Assembly: GCF_000383915.1 (NCBI RefSeq)
Contig: NZ_KB912942.1
Coordinates: 4,865,039 to 4,929,038 of the forward strand
DNA length: 64,000 nucleotides
Direction: 5' to 3'
From: Amycolatopsis benzoatilytica AK 16/65
Lineage (GTDB): Bacteria; Actinomycetota; Actinomycetes; Mycobacteriales; Pseudonocardiaceae
Positions 1 through 8,148 of the stretch are shown piece after piece. Under the pieces are notes generated by a model. The model made no database searches. It saw only the letters and a program-made list of their open reading frames with translations, and had not been told where the DNA came from. Both the position numbers and the translations under genes were made by a program. Positions within the stretch are counted from its first letter, which is position 1. Every line of letters starts with the position of its first letter.

Positions 1-2
1 AC

Positions 3-299
3 CGCGAGTGGGTCCTGTACGACGCCACCGCGAAGACCTGGGTGCTCCGGTTCGCGTTCCGGGTCTTCGTCGAGGCGCTGCCGTGGCTGATCGCGGGCTA
101 CGTGGTGTTGCGGCTCGTGACGCCGATGCCGACGCTGATGATCGTCGCCGCCTTGCTGATCAGCCTGTTGCTGAGCCTTTTCCTGACCGTCACCAGCGCC
201 GACGAACTGGCCGAGGTCCGGCTGGCGAAGCACGGATTCCCGCCTGGAACGGGGAAAGCGGTGCGGAAGCAACGCGGCGGCGCGTCGACTTGGCCGTAG
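3..299 (+). CDS. DUF5313-like small membrane protein, 5' end cut by window edge
   Basis: The frame is open from the first complete codon, so the start lies outside the window; a GTG at 42 is an internal alternative but would remove the REWVLYDAT motif that resembles the conserved part of DUF5313 proteins. About 98 residues are visible: this motif, two hydrophobic stretches separated by a short PMP turn (probably two membrane helices), then a basic tail with the HGFPPGTG motif typical of the family. The function of DUF5313 proteins is unknown; they are small actinobacterial membrane proteins. About 200 bases with no gene follow before the sigma factor gene. Confidence 0.6.
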   Translation, partial: REWVLYDATAKTWVLRFAFRVFVEALPWLIAGYVVLRLVTPMPTLMIVAALLISLLLSLFLTVTSADELAEVRLAKHGFPPGTGKAVRKQRGGASTWP

Positions 300-517
300 C
301 GGTCCGGCTCCGCCAGGCGAGCGGCGGGCGTCCGGGCTCGCTCGCCGATCCGGCGGTAGATTCCGGACAATCTCCCCCAGTGCCACGAACACCCCGAAGA
401 AGGAGAGCCTCGGCGCGGATCCGGACGGGTGGCGGCCATATGGAGTACACTGATGTACCTGTAACTTTGAGTAGTCCCGCGTGACGAAGTGTGGGCCAGC
501 CCGGTGGGAGGCGCACG

Positions 518-1330
518 ATGAACGGAATCTCGGGCAGCACCCTGGCGAACCAGGTGCCCGCGCCCGACCGGCACGACGACGCGCGCACCGACGCCGAATT
601 GCTCGCCGCCGTCCGAGCTGGTGATTGCCAAGCCGGCGGCGAACTGTTCCGGCGGCATGTGTCGCTCATGCGCGGGATCGCGAGCGGATGGGTGCGCCAG
701 CCCGCCGAACGGGAGGATTTGGTCGCCGAAGCGTTCGCGCGGGTGCTGAGCACGGTCGCGGCGGGCGGCGGGCCGGAATCGAACGCGCCGGCGTACCTGG
801 TGGCCACCATGCGAAATCTGTTCGCACGCTGGAGTCGCTACGAAAACCGGATCGATCTCTACGCGACGGTTCCGGAACACGCATCGGCGGACCTGGGTGC
901 CGACGAACTCGCGGTGACCCGCTCCGAAGACCGCCTGGTCTGGTCGGCCTACCGGACCCTTCCCGGCCGCTGGCGAACGGTGCTGTGGCGGCAGGCCGCC
1001 GAAGGCGACACCGCGGCCGAGCTCGCCCCGCTGCTCGGCGTTTCGCCGAACGGAGTGGCGGTGCTGGCCCGCCGGGCCCGGGAAGGGCTGCGGCAGGCGT
1101 ACCTGCAAGTCCAGGTGCCGGACGCGGATTTGCCGCAGTGCCAGGAAGTCCGCCGCCGGATGGGGGCGTGGCTGCGCGGCACTCTGCCCGCGCGACGAGC
1201 CGGCCTGCTGTCCGGGCATCTGACCGGATGCGCGCCGTGCCATTCGGTGGCCGCCGAACTGGCGGAGATCAATCGCGAGCTGCCGGCGATGACCGGATGC
1301 TGCGAGCCGGTGGTCCCCAAGCCTCGCTGA
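518..1330 (+). CDS. ECF-type RNA polymerase sigma factor with C-terminal zinc-finger tail
   Basis: Start ATG at 518 is chosen because GGGAGG lies 7 bases upstream; a GTG at 491 in the same frame has no ribosome binding site. The 270-residue product has a sigma region 2 (about residues 25-110, with ELLAAVRAGD and AEREDLVAEAF), region 4 (about 135-195, LPGRWRTVLW and a GVSPNGVAVLARRAREGL helix-turn-helix), then a tail with HLTGCAPCH, the H-x3-C-x2-C pattern of zinc-binding anti-sigma domains. No anti-sigma gene is adjacent, so the fused zinc finger may sense redox state or ligand in cis, as proposed for similar ECF groups (inference). It directs promoter choice by core RNA polymerase. Converges on the IniB-like gene. 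Confidence 0.85.
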   Translation: MNGISGSTLANQVPAPDRHDDARTDAELLAAVRAGDCQAGGELFRRHVSLMRGIASGWVRQPAEREDLVAEAFARVLSTVAAGGGPESNAPAYLVATMRNLFARWSRYENRIDLYATVPEHASADLGADELAVTRSEDRLVWSAYRTLPGRWRTVLWRQAAEGDTAAELAPLLGVSPNGVAVLARRAREGLRQAYLQVQVPDADLPQCQEVRRRMGAWLRGTLPARRAGLLSGHLTGCAPCHSVAAELAEINRELPAMTGCCEPVVPKPR

Positions 1331-1574
1331 CGAGGACTCGACCGACGGCTCCTGCCCGGACACCGAATGTCCGCGCGCCGTGCCGATGCGCTGCGAGACA
1401 CGCCGATGCTGGTCAACGCAGGCGATCCGGGAGGAGACCGCGACGCACCCGGAACGGGGCGGCGAAGACGGTGCCCGCGCTGCCCGGGAAGAGCGCGGAA
1501 GGAGTCGTCTGGGCAGCGACCGCGCTGCCGGACGGGCCGAGCGGCGGGATGTTCGGGGACGGTCGCGAACGCAC

Positions 1575-1610
1575 TGCGGGCCCAGACCGAAAATTCGGCC
1601 CGGGCCCGCA
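1575..1610. terminator. Stem-loop between converging genes
   Basis: TGCGGGCCC (1575-1583) pairs with GGGCCCGCA (1602-1610), with an inner CCGAA/TTCGG pairing. It sits in the 307-base space between the ECF sigma gene (plus) and the IniB-like gene (minus), so it could end transcription from either side. There is no strong U-tract. The rest of this gap shows no gene. Confidence 0.5.
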
Positions 1611-1637
1611 GATTTCCCCCCTCAACACACCATGAGG

Positions 1638-2927
1638 TCAGTGACCCAGGTGCATGTCCCCGAGGTGCAGCGCGCCGGCGTGCGACTCGAGCCCGTTGGC
1701 CAGGTCGTGCACGTGGTTCTGAACCTCGTTGAGCACGTTCGCGCCGTGCGTGGCGTCCGGCAGCTCGCCGGTGGCGACGTGCTGCGCGCCGGTCTCGACC
1801 GCGTCGTGCACCGCGCCCGCGGCGTGGTGCGCGGCAGCGCCGACGGCCGGCGCGTGCGAGGTCGCGCCCTCGATCGCGTGGGTCAGCGAGCCCGCGTTCG
1901 GCGCGGCCGGGACCGCGGCCGGCAGGTGCGGCAGTTCGCCCGCACCCGGGACCTGCGGCAGCGCACCGACGCCCGGAACCTGCGGCAGCGCACCGACACC
2001 CGGCACCGCCGGAAGAGCCGGCACGGCCGGAAGGCCCGGCACCGCCGGAAGGCCCGGCACCGCCGGGACGCCCGGCACGGCCGGCAGCGCCGGGGCGCCC
2101 GGGATCGCGCCGGCGGCGTGGTCCAGGGTCCCCGCCAGGTCACCGGCCGAAGTCAGGTCGCCCGCGGCGTGGGTCAGGTCGGCACGGACGTCGCCGTGCT
2201 CGCCGACCGGGGTGGAGCCGATCGCTTCGTTCACGGTGCCGAGCAGGTGCGAGCCGCCCACGCGGACGTCCTCGACCAGGCCGCTGACCGGGCCGCCGAC
2301 GCCCGGGATCTTCGCGGTCTCGGCCACGACGGCCTTCCAGGTCAGCGCGTCGCCGAGGTGGTTGGTGGTGGCGTCCACGGCGGAGCCGACCAGCTTGCCG
2401 TCGAAGACGTGGTCGCCCACGGCGCGCACGGTGTTCTGGGTGTCGATCGCGGCCGCGTCGAGGATCGGGCCGACCAGCGGGGCCGGGTGGGTCGCGGCGG
2501 CGACGTGGTCCAGCACGCCCGAGACCGCGCCCAGCGCGCCGTGCGTGACGGTGTTCAGGCCGGTCTCGTCCGCGACGTTGCTGACGCCCTCGAAGACCGG
2601 GCTGAGGTTCGGCAGGTTGCCGAGGAGGCCGCCGAGTCCGGCGCCCGCCTCGTGCGCCACCGGCTCGGCAGCGGTGTTCGCCTTGTCCAGCGCGCCGGAC
2701 ACGGAGGCCGGGGCGGCCGGAACCGCGGGCACGCCGGCCGGGACCGCGGCGGGCAGCGGGGCGCTGTCCATCACCAGCGGCATGATGTCCTGCACGTCGG
2801 ACGGGCTGAGCTCGCCGAGGCCGGCGCCGTTGAGCACGCCCTGCGGGTCAGCCTTGTAGTCCGCCAGGGACTGCGGGTCGTTCAGCAGGTTCATCGCGAA
2901 ATCGTGCAGCGTCTGCACCGGGCCCAT
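1638..2927 (-). CDS. IniB N-terminal domain protein with Pro/Val/Ala repeat region
   Basis: ATG at 2927 has an AGGAG sequence 10 bases upstream; the frame stays open further upstream without a better signal. Of 429 residues, about 1-55 (VQTLHDFAMNLLNDPQSL...GELSPSDVQDIMPLVMD) match the N-terminal domain of mycobacterial IniB, the isoniazid-induced protein. The middle is Ala/Gly/Val-rich; about residues 275-335 form imperfect Pro-Ala-Val-Pro repeats including two GVGALPQVP units; the tail is His-rich and ends in HLGDMHLGH. No signal peptide is apparent. The iniA/iniC dynamin-like partners are absent, so a stress link like that of IniBAC is unproven. A long leader of about 460 bases precedes it. 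Confidence 0.75.
   Translation of the reverse strand: MGPVQTLHDFAMNLLNDPQSLADYKADPQGVLNGAGLGELSPSDVQDIMPLVMDSAPLPAAVPAGVPAVPAAPASVSGALDKANTAAEPVAHEAGAGLGGLLGNLPNLSPVFEGVSNVADETGLNTVTHGALGAVSGVLDHVAAATHPAPLVGPILDAAAIDTQNTVRAVGDHVFDGKLVGSAVDATTNHLGDALTWKAVVAETAKIPGVGGPVSGLVEDVRVGGSHLLGTVNEAIGSTPVGEHGDVRADLTHAAGDLTSAGDLAGTLDHAAGAIPGAPALPAVPGVPAVPGLPAVPGLPAVPALPAVPGVGALPQVPGVGALPQVPGAGELPHLPAAVPAAPNAGSLTHAIEGATSHAPAVGAAAHHAAGAVHDAVETGAQHVATGELPDATHGANVLNEVQNHVHDLANGLESHAGALHLGDMHLGH
1921..2105 (-). repeat. In-frame Pro-Val/Ala-Val repeat of the IniB-like gene
   Basis: Short units encoding PAVPG and GALPQVPGV repeat through this stretch (for example LPAVPG several times, GVGALPQVP twice). They produce tandem near-identical 15-27 base units, which makes the stretch prone to length variation. 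Confidence 0.75.
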
Positions 2928-2988
2928 AGTTCGTATTCTCCTGTAATGACCAACGGATCGGGGTGGGGTGTCCGAAGAAAACACGGAC

Positions 2989-3015
2989 GCGCCGCCCGTT
3001 GCGGCGGCGCTTTTT
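2989..3015 (+). terminator. Intrinsic terminator reading on the plus strand, antisense to the iniB-like leader
   Basis: GCGCCGCC (2989-2996), a 6-base loop, GGCGGCGC (3003-3010) and TTTTT (3011-3015) form a textbook rho-independent terminator on the plus strand. It lies 62-88 bases upstream of the IniB-like start codon, and the preceding plus-strand gene ends at 1330, so no plus-strand gene feeds it. The rest of the gap up to 3391 is AT-poorer and shows no gene. Confidence 0.5.
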
Positions 3016-3391
3016 CCGAAGATAGGACTAAGCCGAATACCCGCCATCGGGGGGTCACCCGGGTCCGCGGCGGCCACCACTAGGGAGTTCACCCCTCCCC
3101 CGATTAGGGGCGTTAGGGGATTTGCGGCGTCATGCCAGGTCAACGGCCTATCGCGGGGACCACTCCGAAGAGCGCCGGTCACCCGCCGATCGGGGGACGG
3201 GCGGGCGTCGCCAGCCAATACTCCCCGGGACCACCCAATGGTGTGACACCCGAAGGAATTTCGCCCTGCCCGGAACGGACGAAACGGCGGGGAGGCCGGG
3301 CGAACCCGCTCTCCCCGCCGTTTCGCGGGCCAGCCGGAAACGAGAACGCGGAATCCGCAGTGCTCCCGTGACCGGCCTAGCCGATCCTAAG

Positions 3392-6300
3392 TCAGGCCCG
3401 GGCGACCTCCACGGAATCCGGCGTCGCAAGCTCCTTGAGCAGCTCTTCCTGCCGCTTCCGGTAGGCCGCGACGTTGGCGAGCTTGATCTCCTCGTATCCG
3501 CGCACCGCGTCCGGCAGCCCGGCCAGCTCGACCAGCCGCGCGTCGTCCGGACCGGCGACGTCCAGCGCCCGCTCGATCGTCTGCCGGTACTCGCCGACCA
3601 GCGCCCGCTCGACCTTGCGGACCTCGGCCCTGCCGAACGGGTCGAACCGGGTGCCGCGCAGCTTGCGCATGGCCCGCAGAGCCGCGAACGCAGGCCGGAA
3701 GCCGCGGCTGCCGAGGCTGATCTTGCGGTTCATGCCCAGCGCGCGCAGCACCGGCGGGTGCAACCGGTGCGCGAACCGGGTGCCGACGCCGAACTGGGCT
3801 TCGATCTCCGCGGTCAGCCGCGGATCCAGCGACAGCCGGGCGACCTCGTACTCGTCCTTGTAGGCCATCAGCTTGAACAGGTTCCGCGCGACCGCCTCGG
3901 CGACCGGCGCGCTGGCGCGGACGCGGATCCGCTCGACGAACTCCGCGTACTGCCGGGCGTACCGCTCGTCCTGGTAGGCGATCAGGTCCGGGACGCGGAT
4001 GTCGAGCAGCCGGGCGAGTTCGCCGTCCGCCCGCACCAGCGAACGCACCCGGGCGACCGCCGCCGCGTCCACCGGGGCCGGTGCGGACGCGGCTTCCGGG
4101 GCGAGTTCGGCTTGCAGCGCCTCCGGGTCCGCGACCAGCTGACGGCCGCGGCGGAACGCCTGGACGTTCGTCTCCACCGCGGTGCCGTTGATCTCGATGG
4201 CGCGTTCCAGGCTCTCCGCGGTCACCGACAGCATGCCGGTCTGGTACGCCGCGCCGAGCTGGAGAATGTTCGCGAACTGGTCGTCGCCGAAGATTTGCTC
4301 GGCAAGGCCCCGCGCGTCCAGGTAGTGCCCGGACTCGGTGGCGTCGCCGAGCGCGGCGCGGATGCTCGTCTGGTCCGGGTAGGAGACTTCCTTGTCCACG
4401 ACCATCCGCCCGGTCGGCACCTCCGAGGTGGAGACCACCGCGACGGTGCGGGCGGGATCGGTCACGCTCAAATACGCCGGGTCGGCCGCGACCAGCGCGT
4501 CGCACGCCAGGTAGAGATCGCATTCGCCGTTGGCGAGCTTCGGGGCCTGCTCGACCGCGCCAGCAGTGATCTTGACGTCCGAGACGACCGCGCCGCCCTT
4601 CTGCGCGAGGCCGATCTGGTCCAGAGTGCGGACCTCCTTGCCGTCGAGAACGCCTGCCACGCCGAGGATCTGCGCGACGGTGACCACGCCGGTGCCGCCG
4701 ATGCCGGTGATCCGCACCGCGACGTCGCGCGGGGTCCGCACCGGTTCCGGCAGCGCGTCGGCGGCCAGCGGGGCGAGGTGGCGCCGCCGGACCTCGCCGG
4801 TCGGCACCACGGTCAGGAACGACGGGCAGTCGCCGTCGAGGCACGAGTAGTCGACGTTGCAGGACGCTTGGTGGATCTGGGTTTTCCGGCCGAACTCGGT
4901 GTCGACCGGCTGCACCGAAAGACAATTCGACTTCACGCCGCAGTCGCCGCAGCCCTCGCAGACGCGCTCGTTCACGAACACCTTGCGCGCTGGGGTTTCC
5001 TGCTTGCCCCGACGCCGCTTGCGCCGCTTCTCCGCCGCGCACTCCTGCTCGTGGATCAGCACCGTCACCCCGCGGTGGGCAGCCAATTCCTCCTGCGTAC
5101 GAAGAAGTTCCGACCGGTCCCGCACCTCGACGCCGCGCGGCAGCGCGCGCTTGCGCAACCGGCGCGGCGCGTCCGAGGTGATGACGACCTTCGCCGCGCC
5201 TTCGGTCAGCAGCAACGCCGCGACCTTCTCCACCGACAGCCCGCCGACCGCGTCCTGCCCGCCGGTCATCGCGACCGCGGAGTTGTAGAGCAGCTTGTAC
5301 GTGATGTCGACGCCCGCCGCGACCGCCGCGCGCACGGCGAGGCTGCCGGAGTGCATGAACGTTCCGTCGCCGATGTTCTGCATCAGATGCGGGGTCTCGA
5401 CGAAGGGCGCCATGCCGATCCACTGCGCGCCTTCCCCGCCCATCTGGGTCAGCCCGACGACCTCGCCGACCTGCTCCGGTTCCATGAACAGAGCCATGGT
5501 GTGGCAACCGATTCCGGCGCCGACCAAGGTGCCTTCCGGGACCTTCGTGGACGAGTTGTGCGGACAGCCGGAGCAGAAATACGGCGTACGGGCCAGCAAC
5601 GGCACCGAAATCCGCTCACGCCGGCGACGCTGCCGCCAAGCCGCGACGGGTTCGGCGCCGGACAGGCGCTTGGCCAGCCCGCCGGCGATCCGGTCCGGGT
5701 CGAGCTCGCCGAGTTCGGTGAACAGCACCTGCCCGTCCGGCCCGGACTTGCCGTGCACTCGCGGCGCGTTGGCGCGGCCGTACAGGATTTCCTTGATCGC
5801 CGGTTCCACCAGCGCACGCTTCTCTTCGACGACCAGGATTTCGTCGAGCCCCTCGGCGAACTCCTTGACGATCGTCGGCTCCACCGGGTAGATCACGCCG
5901 AGCTTCAGCAGCCGGATCCCGTAGCGGGACAACGCGGACTCGTCCAGGCCGAGCAACCGCAGCGCCTGCCGGAGGTCCAAATAGGACTTGCCGGCGGTGA
6001 CGATGCCGATCCGGTCGCCGGGCGCGGACCGCACGATCCGGTTGACGCCGCTGGCCCGCACGTACTCCATCGCGAGCGGCAGCCGGACGCGGTGCAGGCT
6101 GTGCTCCAGCGTGACCAGCTCCGGGCCGAGCAGGCGGCTGTTCGGCTGGTGCCGGTAGGCGCCTTCGGGCAGCTCCGGCGCCCGCCATGGCGAACCGACC
6201 ACCGCGGTGCCGCCGGCGTCGGCGACGTTCGCGACGATCTTCATCGACGACCACAGCCCGCTCGCCCGGGACAGCTCGACCGCGTGCCGGCCGTGGTCGA

Positions 6301-6832
6301 GCACATCCTGCGAATCGGCCGGGAAGAACACCGGCATCGCCAGGTCGGCCAGCGCGTGCTCGGACGCGCACGGAATGGTGGAGGACTTCGCGTTCGGGTC
6401 GTCGCCGACCAGCGCGACCGCCCCGCCGCGCGGGTCGGTGCCGGCCAGGTTCGCGTGCCGCAGCGCGTCGGTGGCGCGGTCCAGCCCGGGTGCCTTGCCG
6501 TACCACATGCCGACCACGCCGTCCGGGCGCATGGTGCCCGCCCGGGCGGCCAGCTGGCTGCCCATCACCGCGGTCGCGCCGAGTTCCTCGTTCACCCCCG
6601 GCTGGTGCACGATCCCGTGCTCGGCCAGCAGTTTCGCCCGGCGCGCCAGCTCCAGGTCGAACCCGCCGAGCGGCGACCCCTGGTATCCGGAGACGAACGC
6701 CGCCGGGTCCGCACCTGCGGCCCGGTCCAGCCGGATCCGGTCCAGCAGCACGCGCACCAGCGCCTGCACCCCGGTCAGGTAGACCGTGCCCGCTTCGCGA
6801 ACGTACCGGTCTTCCAACGTGAAGGCGCTCAT
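3392..6832 (-). CDS. Indolepyruvate ferredoxin oxidoreductase family protein (fused alpha/beta/gamma)
   Basis: ATG at 6832 follows GGAAGGGAAGTG. The 1146-residue product is a single-chain 2-oxoacid:ferredoxin oxidoreductase: an N-terminal pyruvate-oxidoreductase-like domain (FVSGYQGSPLGGFD near residue 50), a CSGCPHNSST motif near 420 leading into the thiamine-diphosphate domain, a ferredoxin-like cysteine group (CEGCGDCGVKSNC, then CNVDYSCLDGDCPS) at about 620-670, and a gamma-type domain beginning GIGGTGVVTVAQILG at about 710. The family oxidatively decarboxylates aryl- or branched-chain 2-oxoacids to acyl-CoA, passing electrons to ferredoxin. The divergent Lrp/AsnC gene supports a role in amino-acid catabolism (phenylalanine or branched-chain; inference). 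Confidence 0.9.
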   Translation of the reverse strand: MSAFTLEDRYVREAGTVYLTGVQALVRVLLDRIRLDRAAGADPAAFVSGYQGSPLGGFDLELARRAKLLAEHGIVHQPGVNEELGATAVMGSQLAARAGTMRPDGVVGMWYGKAPGLDRATDALRHANLAGTDPRGGAVALVGDDPNAKSSTIPCASEHALADLAMPVFFPADSQDVLDHGRHAVELSRASGLWSSMKIVANVADAGGTAVVGSPWRAPELPEGAYRHQPNSRLLGPELVTLEHSLHRVRLPLAMEYVRASGVNRIVRSAPGDRIGIVTAGKSYLDLRQALRLLGLDESALSRYGIRLLKLGVIYPVEPTIVKEFAEGLDEILVVEEKRALVEPAIKEILYGRANAPRVHGKSGPDGQVLFTELGELDPDRIAGGLAKRLSGAEPVAAWRQRRRRERISVPLLARTPYFCSGCPHNSSTKVPEGTLVGAGIGCHTMALFMEPEQVGEVVGLTQMGGEGAQWIGMAPFVETPHLMQNIGDGTFMHSGSLAVRAAVAAGVDITYKLLYNSAVAMTGGQDAVGGLSVEKVAALLLTEGAAKVVITSDAPRRLRKRALPRGVEVRDRSELLRTQEELAAHRGVTVLIHEQECAAEKRRKRRRGKQETPARKVFVNERVCEGCGDCGVKSNCLSVQPVDTEFGRKTQIHQASCNVDYSCLDGDCPSFLTVVPTGEVRRRHLAPLAADALPEPVRTPRDVAVRITGIGGTGVVTVAQILGVAGVLDGKEVRTLDQIGLAQKGGAVVSDVKITAGAVEQAPKLANGECDLYLACDALVAADPAYLSVTDPARTVAVVSTSEVPTGRMVVDKEVSYPDQTSIRAALGDATESGHYLDARGLAEQIFGDDQFANILQLGAAYQTGMLSVTAESLERAIEINGTAVETNVQAFRRGRQLVADPEALQAELAPEAASAPAPVDAAAVARVRSLVRADGELARLLDIRVPDLIAYQDERYARQYAEFVERIRVRASAPVAEAVARNLFKLMAYKDEYEVARLSLDPRLTAEIEAQFGVGTRFAHRLHPPVLRALGMNRKISLGSRGFRPAFAALRAMRKLRGTRFDPFGRAEVRKVERALVGEYRQTIERALDVAGPDDARLVELAGLPDAVRGYEEIKLANVAAYRKRQEELLKELATPDSVEVARA

Positions 6833-6949
6833 CCGCACTTCCCTTCCGCATGCCATTTCGCCCACGGACACCCCGCCGTTGGGACGTGAGCCACCTCACC
6901 GCAACGCTGACCCTGGCGCAACGCGCCCGGCCACCCTAGTGGCAAGGAC

Positions 6950-6993
6950 GCAACGGATGTCACCGGACAGGGCCTTTTCGGCACATCCGTTGC
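6950..6993. promoter_or_regulatory. 11-bp inverted repeat, probable Lrp/AsnC operator
   Basis: GCAACGGATGT (6950-6960) and ACATCCGTTGC (6983-6993) are perfect inverted copies 22 bases apart, in the 175-base space between the oxidoreductase and the Lrp/AsnC gene. The right arm reaches a TACGAT (6995-7000) that could be the -10 element of the regulator, whose ATG at 7008 would then be at or near the transcription start. GCAACG/GCGCAACG also appears at 6901 and 6917. Autoregulation plus control of the divergent catabolic gene is the likely role. Confidence 0.7.
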
Positions 6994-7007
6994 GTACGAT
7001 GCCCGTC

Positions 7008-7472
7008 ATGGCCGAAGAACTGCTGGACGCGACGGACTACGAGATCATCGCGCTGCTGCGCGAGGACGCGCGCCGCACGTTCTCGGACATCGCCACGCAG
7101 GTGTCGCTGTCCACCGCGGCGGTGAAGCGGCGAGTGGACCGGCTCCGCGAGAAGGGCGTGATCACCGGCTTCACGGTGCAGATCGACCACGCGAAACTCG
7201 GCTGGGGCATCGAGGCGTTCGCGCAGCTGCGGTTCTTCGGCAGCACCAACGTCGCGGAGATCGTGGAGACCACCACCCGGATCCCGGAGGCGCAGGCGGT
7301 GTTCACCATCGCCGGCGACCCGGACGCGGTGGTGTGGCTGCGCAGCCGCGACATGGCGCATTTGCAGCGGACCATCGACGAGCTGCGGCGCAGCCACCGG
7401 ATCACCAGCACACGCACGCTGATCGTGCTCGACTCGTGGGTGCGCGGGGAGGACCGGCCCGCGCCGGAATGA
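7008..7472 (+). CDS. Lrp/AsnC family transcriptional regulator
   Basis: 154 residues. Residues 1-60 hold the winged helix-turn-helix (LDATDYEIIALLREDARRT, then LSTAAVKRRVDRL as recognition helix) and the C-terminal RAM ligand-binding domain follows (FTVQIDHAKLG, AVFTIAGDPDAVVWL). No Shine-Dalgarno precedes either ATG (6999 or 7008); 7008 is preferred because a TACGAT -10-like box 8 bases before it fits a leaderless transcript. Its divergent placement with the oxidoreductase gene and the perfect inverted repeat between them suggest it senses an amino acid and controls that gene. Confidence 0.9.
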   Translation: MAEELLDATDYEIIALLREDARRTFSDIATQVSLSTAAVKRRVDRLREKGVITGFTVQIDHAKLGWGIEAFAQLRFFGSTNVAEIVETTTRIPEAQAVFTIAGDPDAVVWLRSRDMAHLQRTIDELRRSHRITSTRTLIVLDSWVRGEDRPAPE

Positions 7473-7475
7473 CGA

Positions 7476-7505
7476 GAAGGGGCGAGCCGGCCGGCTCGCC
7501 CCTTC
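7476..7505. terminator. Perfect 15-bp palindrome between converging genes
   Basis: GAAGGGGCGAGCCGG pairs perfectly with CCGGCTCGCCCCTTC with no loop bases beyond the symmetric centre. It lies 3 bases after the Lrp/AsnC stop and 10 before the stop of the acetate transporter gene, so it should serve as a bidirectional terminator. Confidence 0.8.
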
Positions 7506-7515
7506 GAGGAGTGGT

Positions 7516-8121
7516 TCAGGCCTTGCGAATCGGCCCGATTGGCAGCAGAGTGCGGCCCGCGGTGGTGTTCGTGACCACGGCGAACGAGCCATACCAGGCG
7601 AGTACGGCGGTGACGAGCCCCAGCCAGCCGCCGACCTTGCCCATGCTCGCCGCTCCGCCCAGTTCGGCGATGGTGAGGAACAGGAAGGTCAGGAACAGCA
7701 GCACGAACACCCCGACCAGCACCGCGTTCGTGCGCAGCGCCGCGATCGTCATGTAGCCGGTGAAGATCGTGAAGACCAGCAGGAACATGCCGGTCGCGGT
7801 CGCCGCGTCGGCGGCCGGGATCTTGGGCGCGAACTGCCAGACGTAGAAGGCGAACGCCAGCCAGAACGCTCCGTAGGTGCCGAACGCGGTGGCGCCGAAA
7901 GTGTTGTTCTTGCGGAATTCCCACATCCCGGCGAGCAGCTGGGCGAGCCCGCCGTAGAACAGCGCTAGCGGCAGCACCACTGGTTCGATGGACTTCGGCA
8001 CCAGACCGGCGTTGACGGTGCTGAGCACGAACGTGGTGGCGGCGAATCCGGCCAGCCCGAGTGGGCCGGGATCCGCGATCCCCGGGGCGGTTGAGGTCGG
8101 ATGGGCGGCCGGTTCAGTCAT
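7516..8121 (-). CDS. Acetate uptake transporter, GPR1/FUN34/YaaH (SatP) family
   Basis: 201 residues, ATG preceded by GAGGG. The family signature appears near residue 20 as GPLGLAGFA, followed by six hydrophobic segments (VLPLALFYGGLAQLLAGMWEF, AFGTYGAFWLAFAFYV and so on) as in acetate/succinate channels. It imports acetate with protons across the cytoplasmic membrane. It sits 27 bases downstream of acetyl-CoA synthetase on the same strand, so the two probably form an acetate uptake and activation operon. Confidence 0.9.
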   Translation of the reverse strand: MTEPAAHPTSTAPGIADPGPLGLAGFAATTFVLSTVNAGLVPKSIEPVVLPLALFYGGLAQLLAGMWEFRKNNTFGATAFGTYGAFWLAFAFYVWQFAPKIPAADAATATGMFLLVFTIFTGYMTIAALRTNAVLVGVFVLLFLTFLFLTIAELGGAASMGKVGGWLGLVTAVLAWYGSFAVVTNTTAGRTLLPIGPIRKA

Positions 8122-8148
8122 CGGTTCCCTCGTTTCTTCCGGTGCTGC

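Noticed and set aside
1380..3083. Plus-strand frames antisense to the IniB-like gene
   Set aside because: Repeats there derive from the Pro-Val repeats of the minus-strand gene; no start signals.
3333..3391. CRISPR-like or phage attachment sequences anywhere in the window
   Set aside because: No regularly spaced identical repeats with unique spacers and no integrase other than XerC; tandem repeats found are short and contiguous.
3122..6889. Very long plus-strand open frame antisense to the indolepyruvate oxidoreductase
   Set aside because: Arg/Val/Asp-rich product without domains; the minus strand carries all motifs. Long antisense frames are expected at this GC content.
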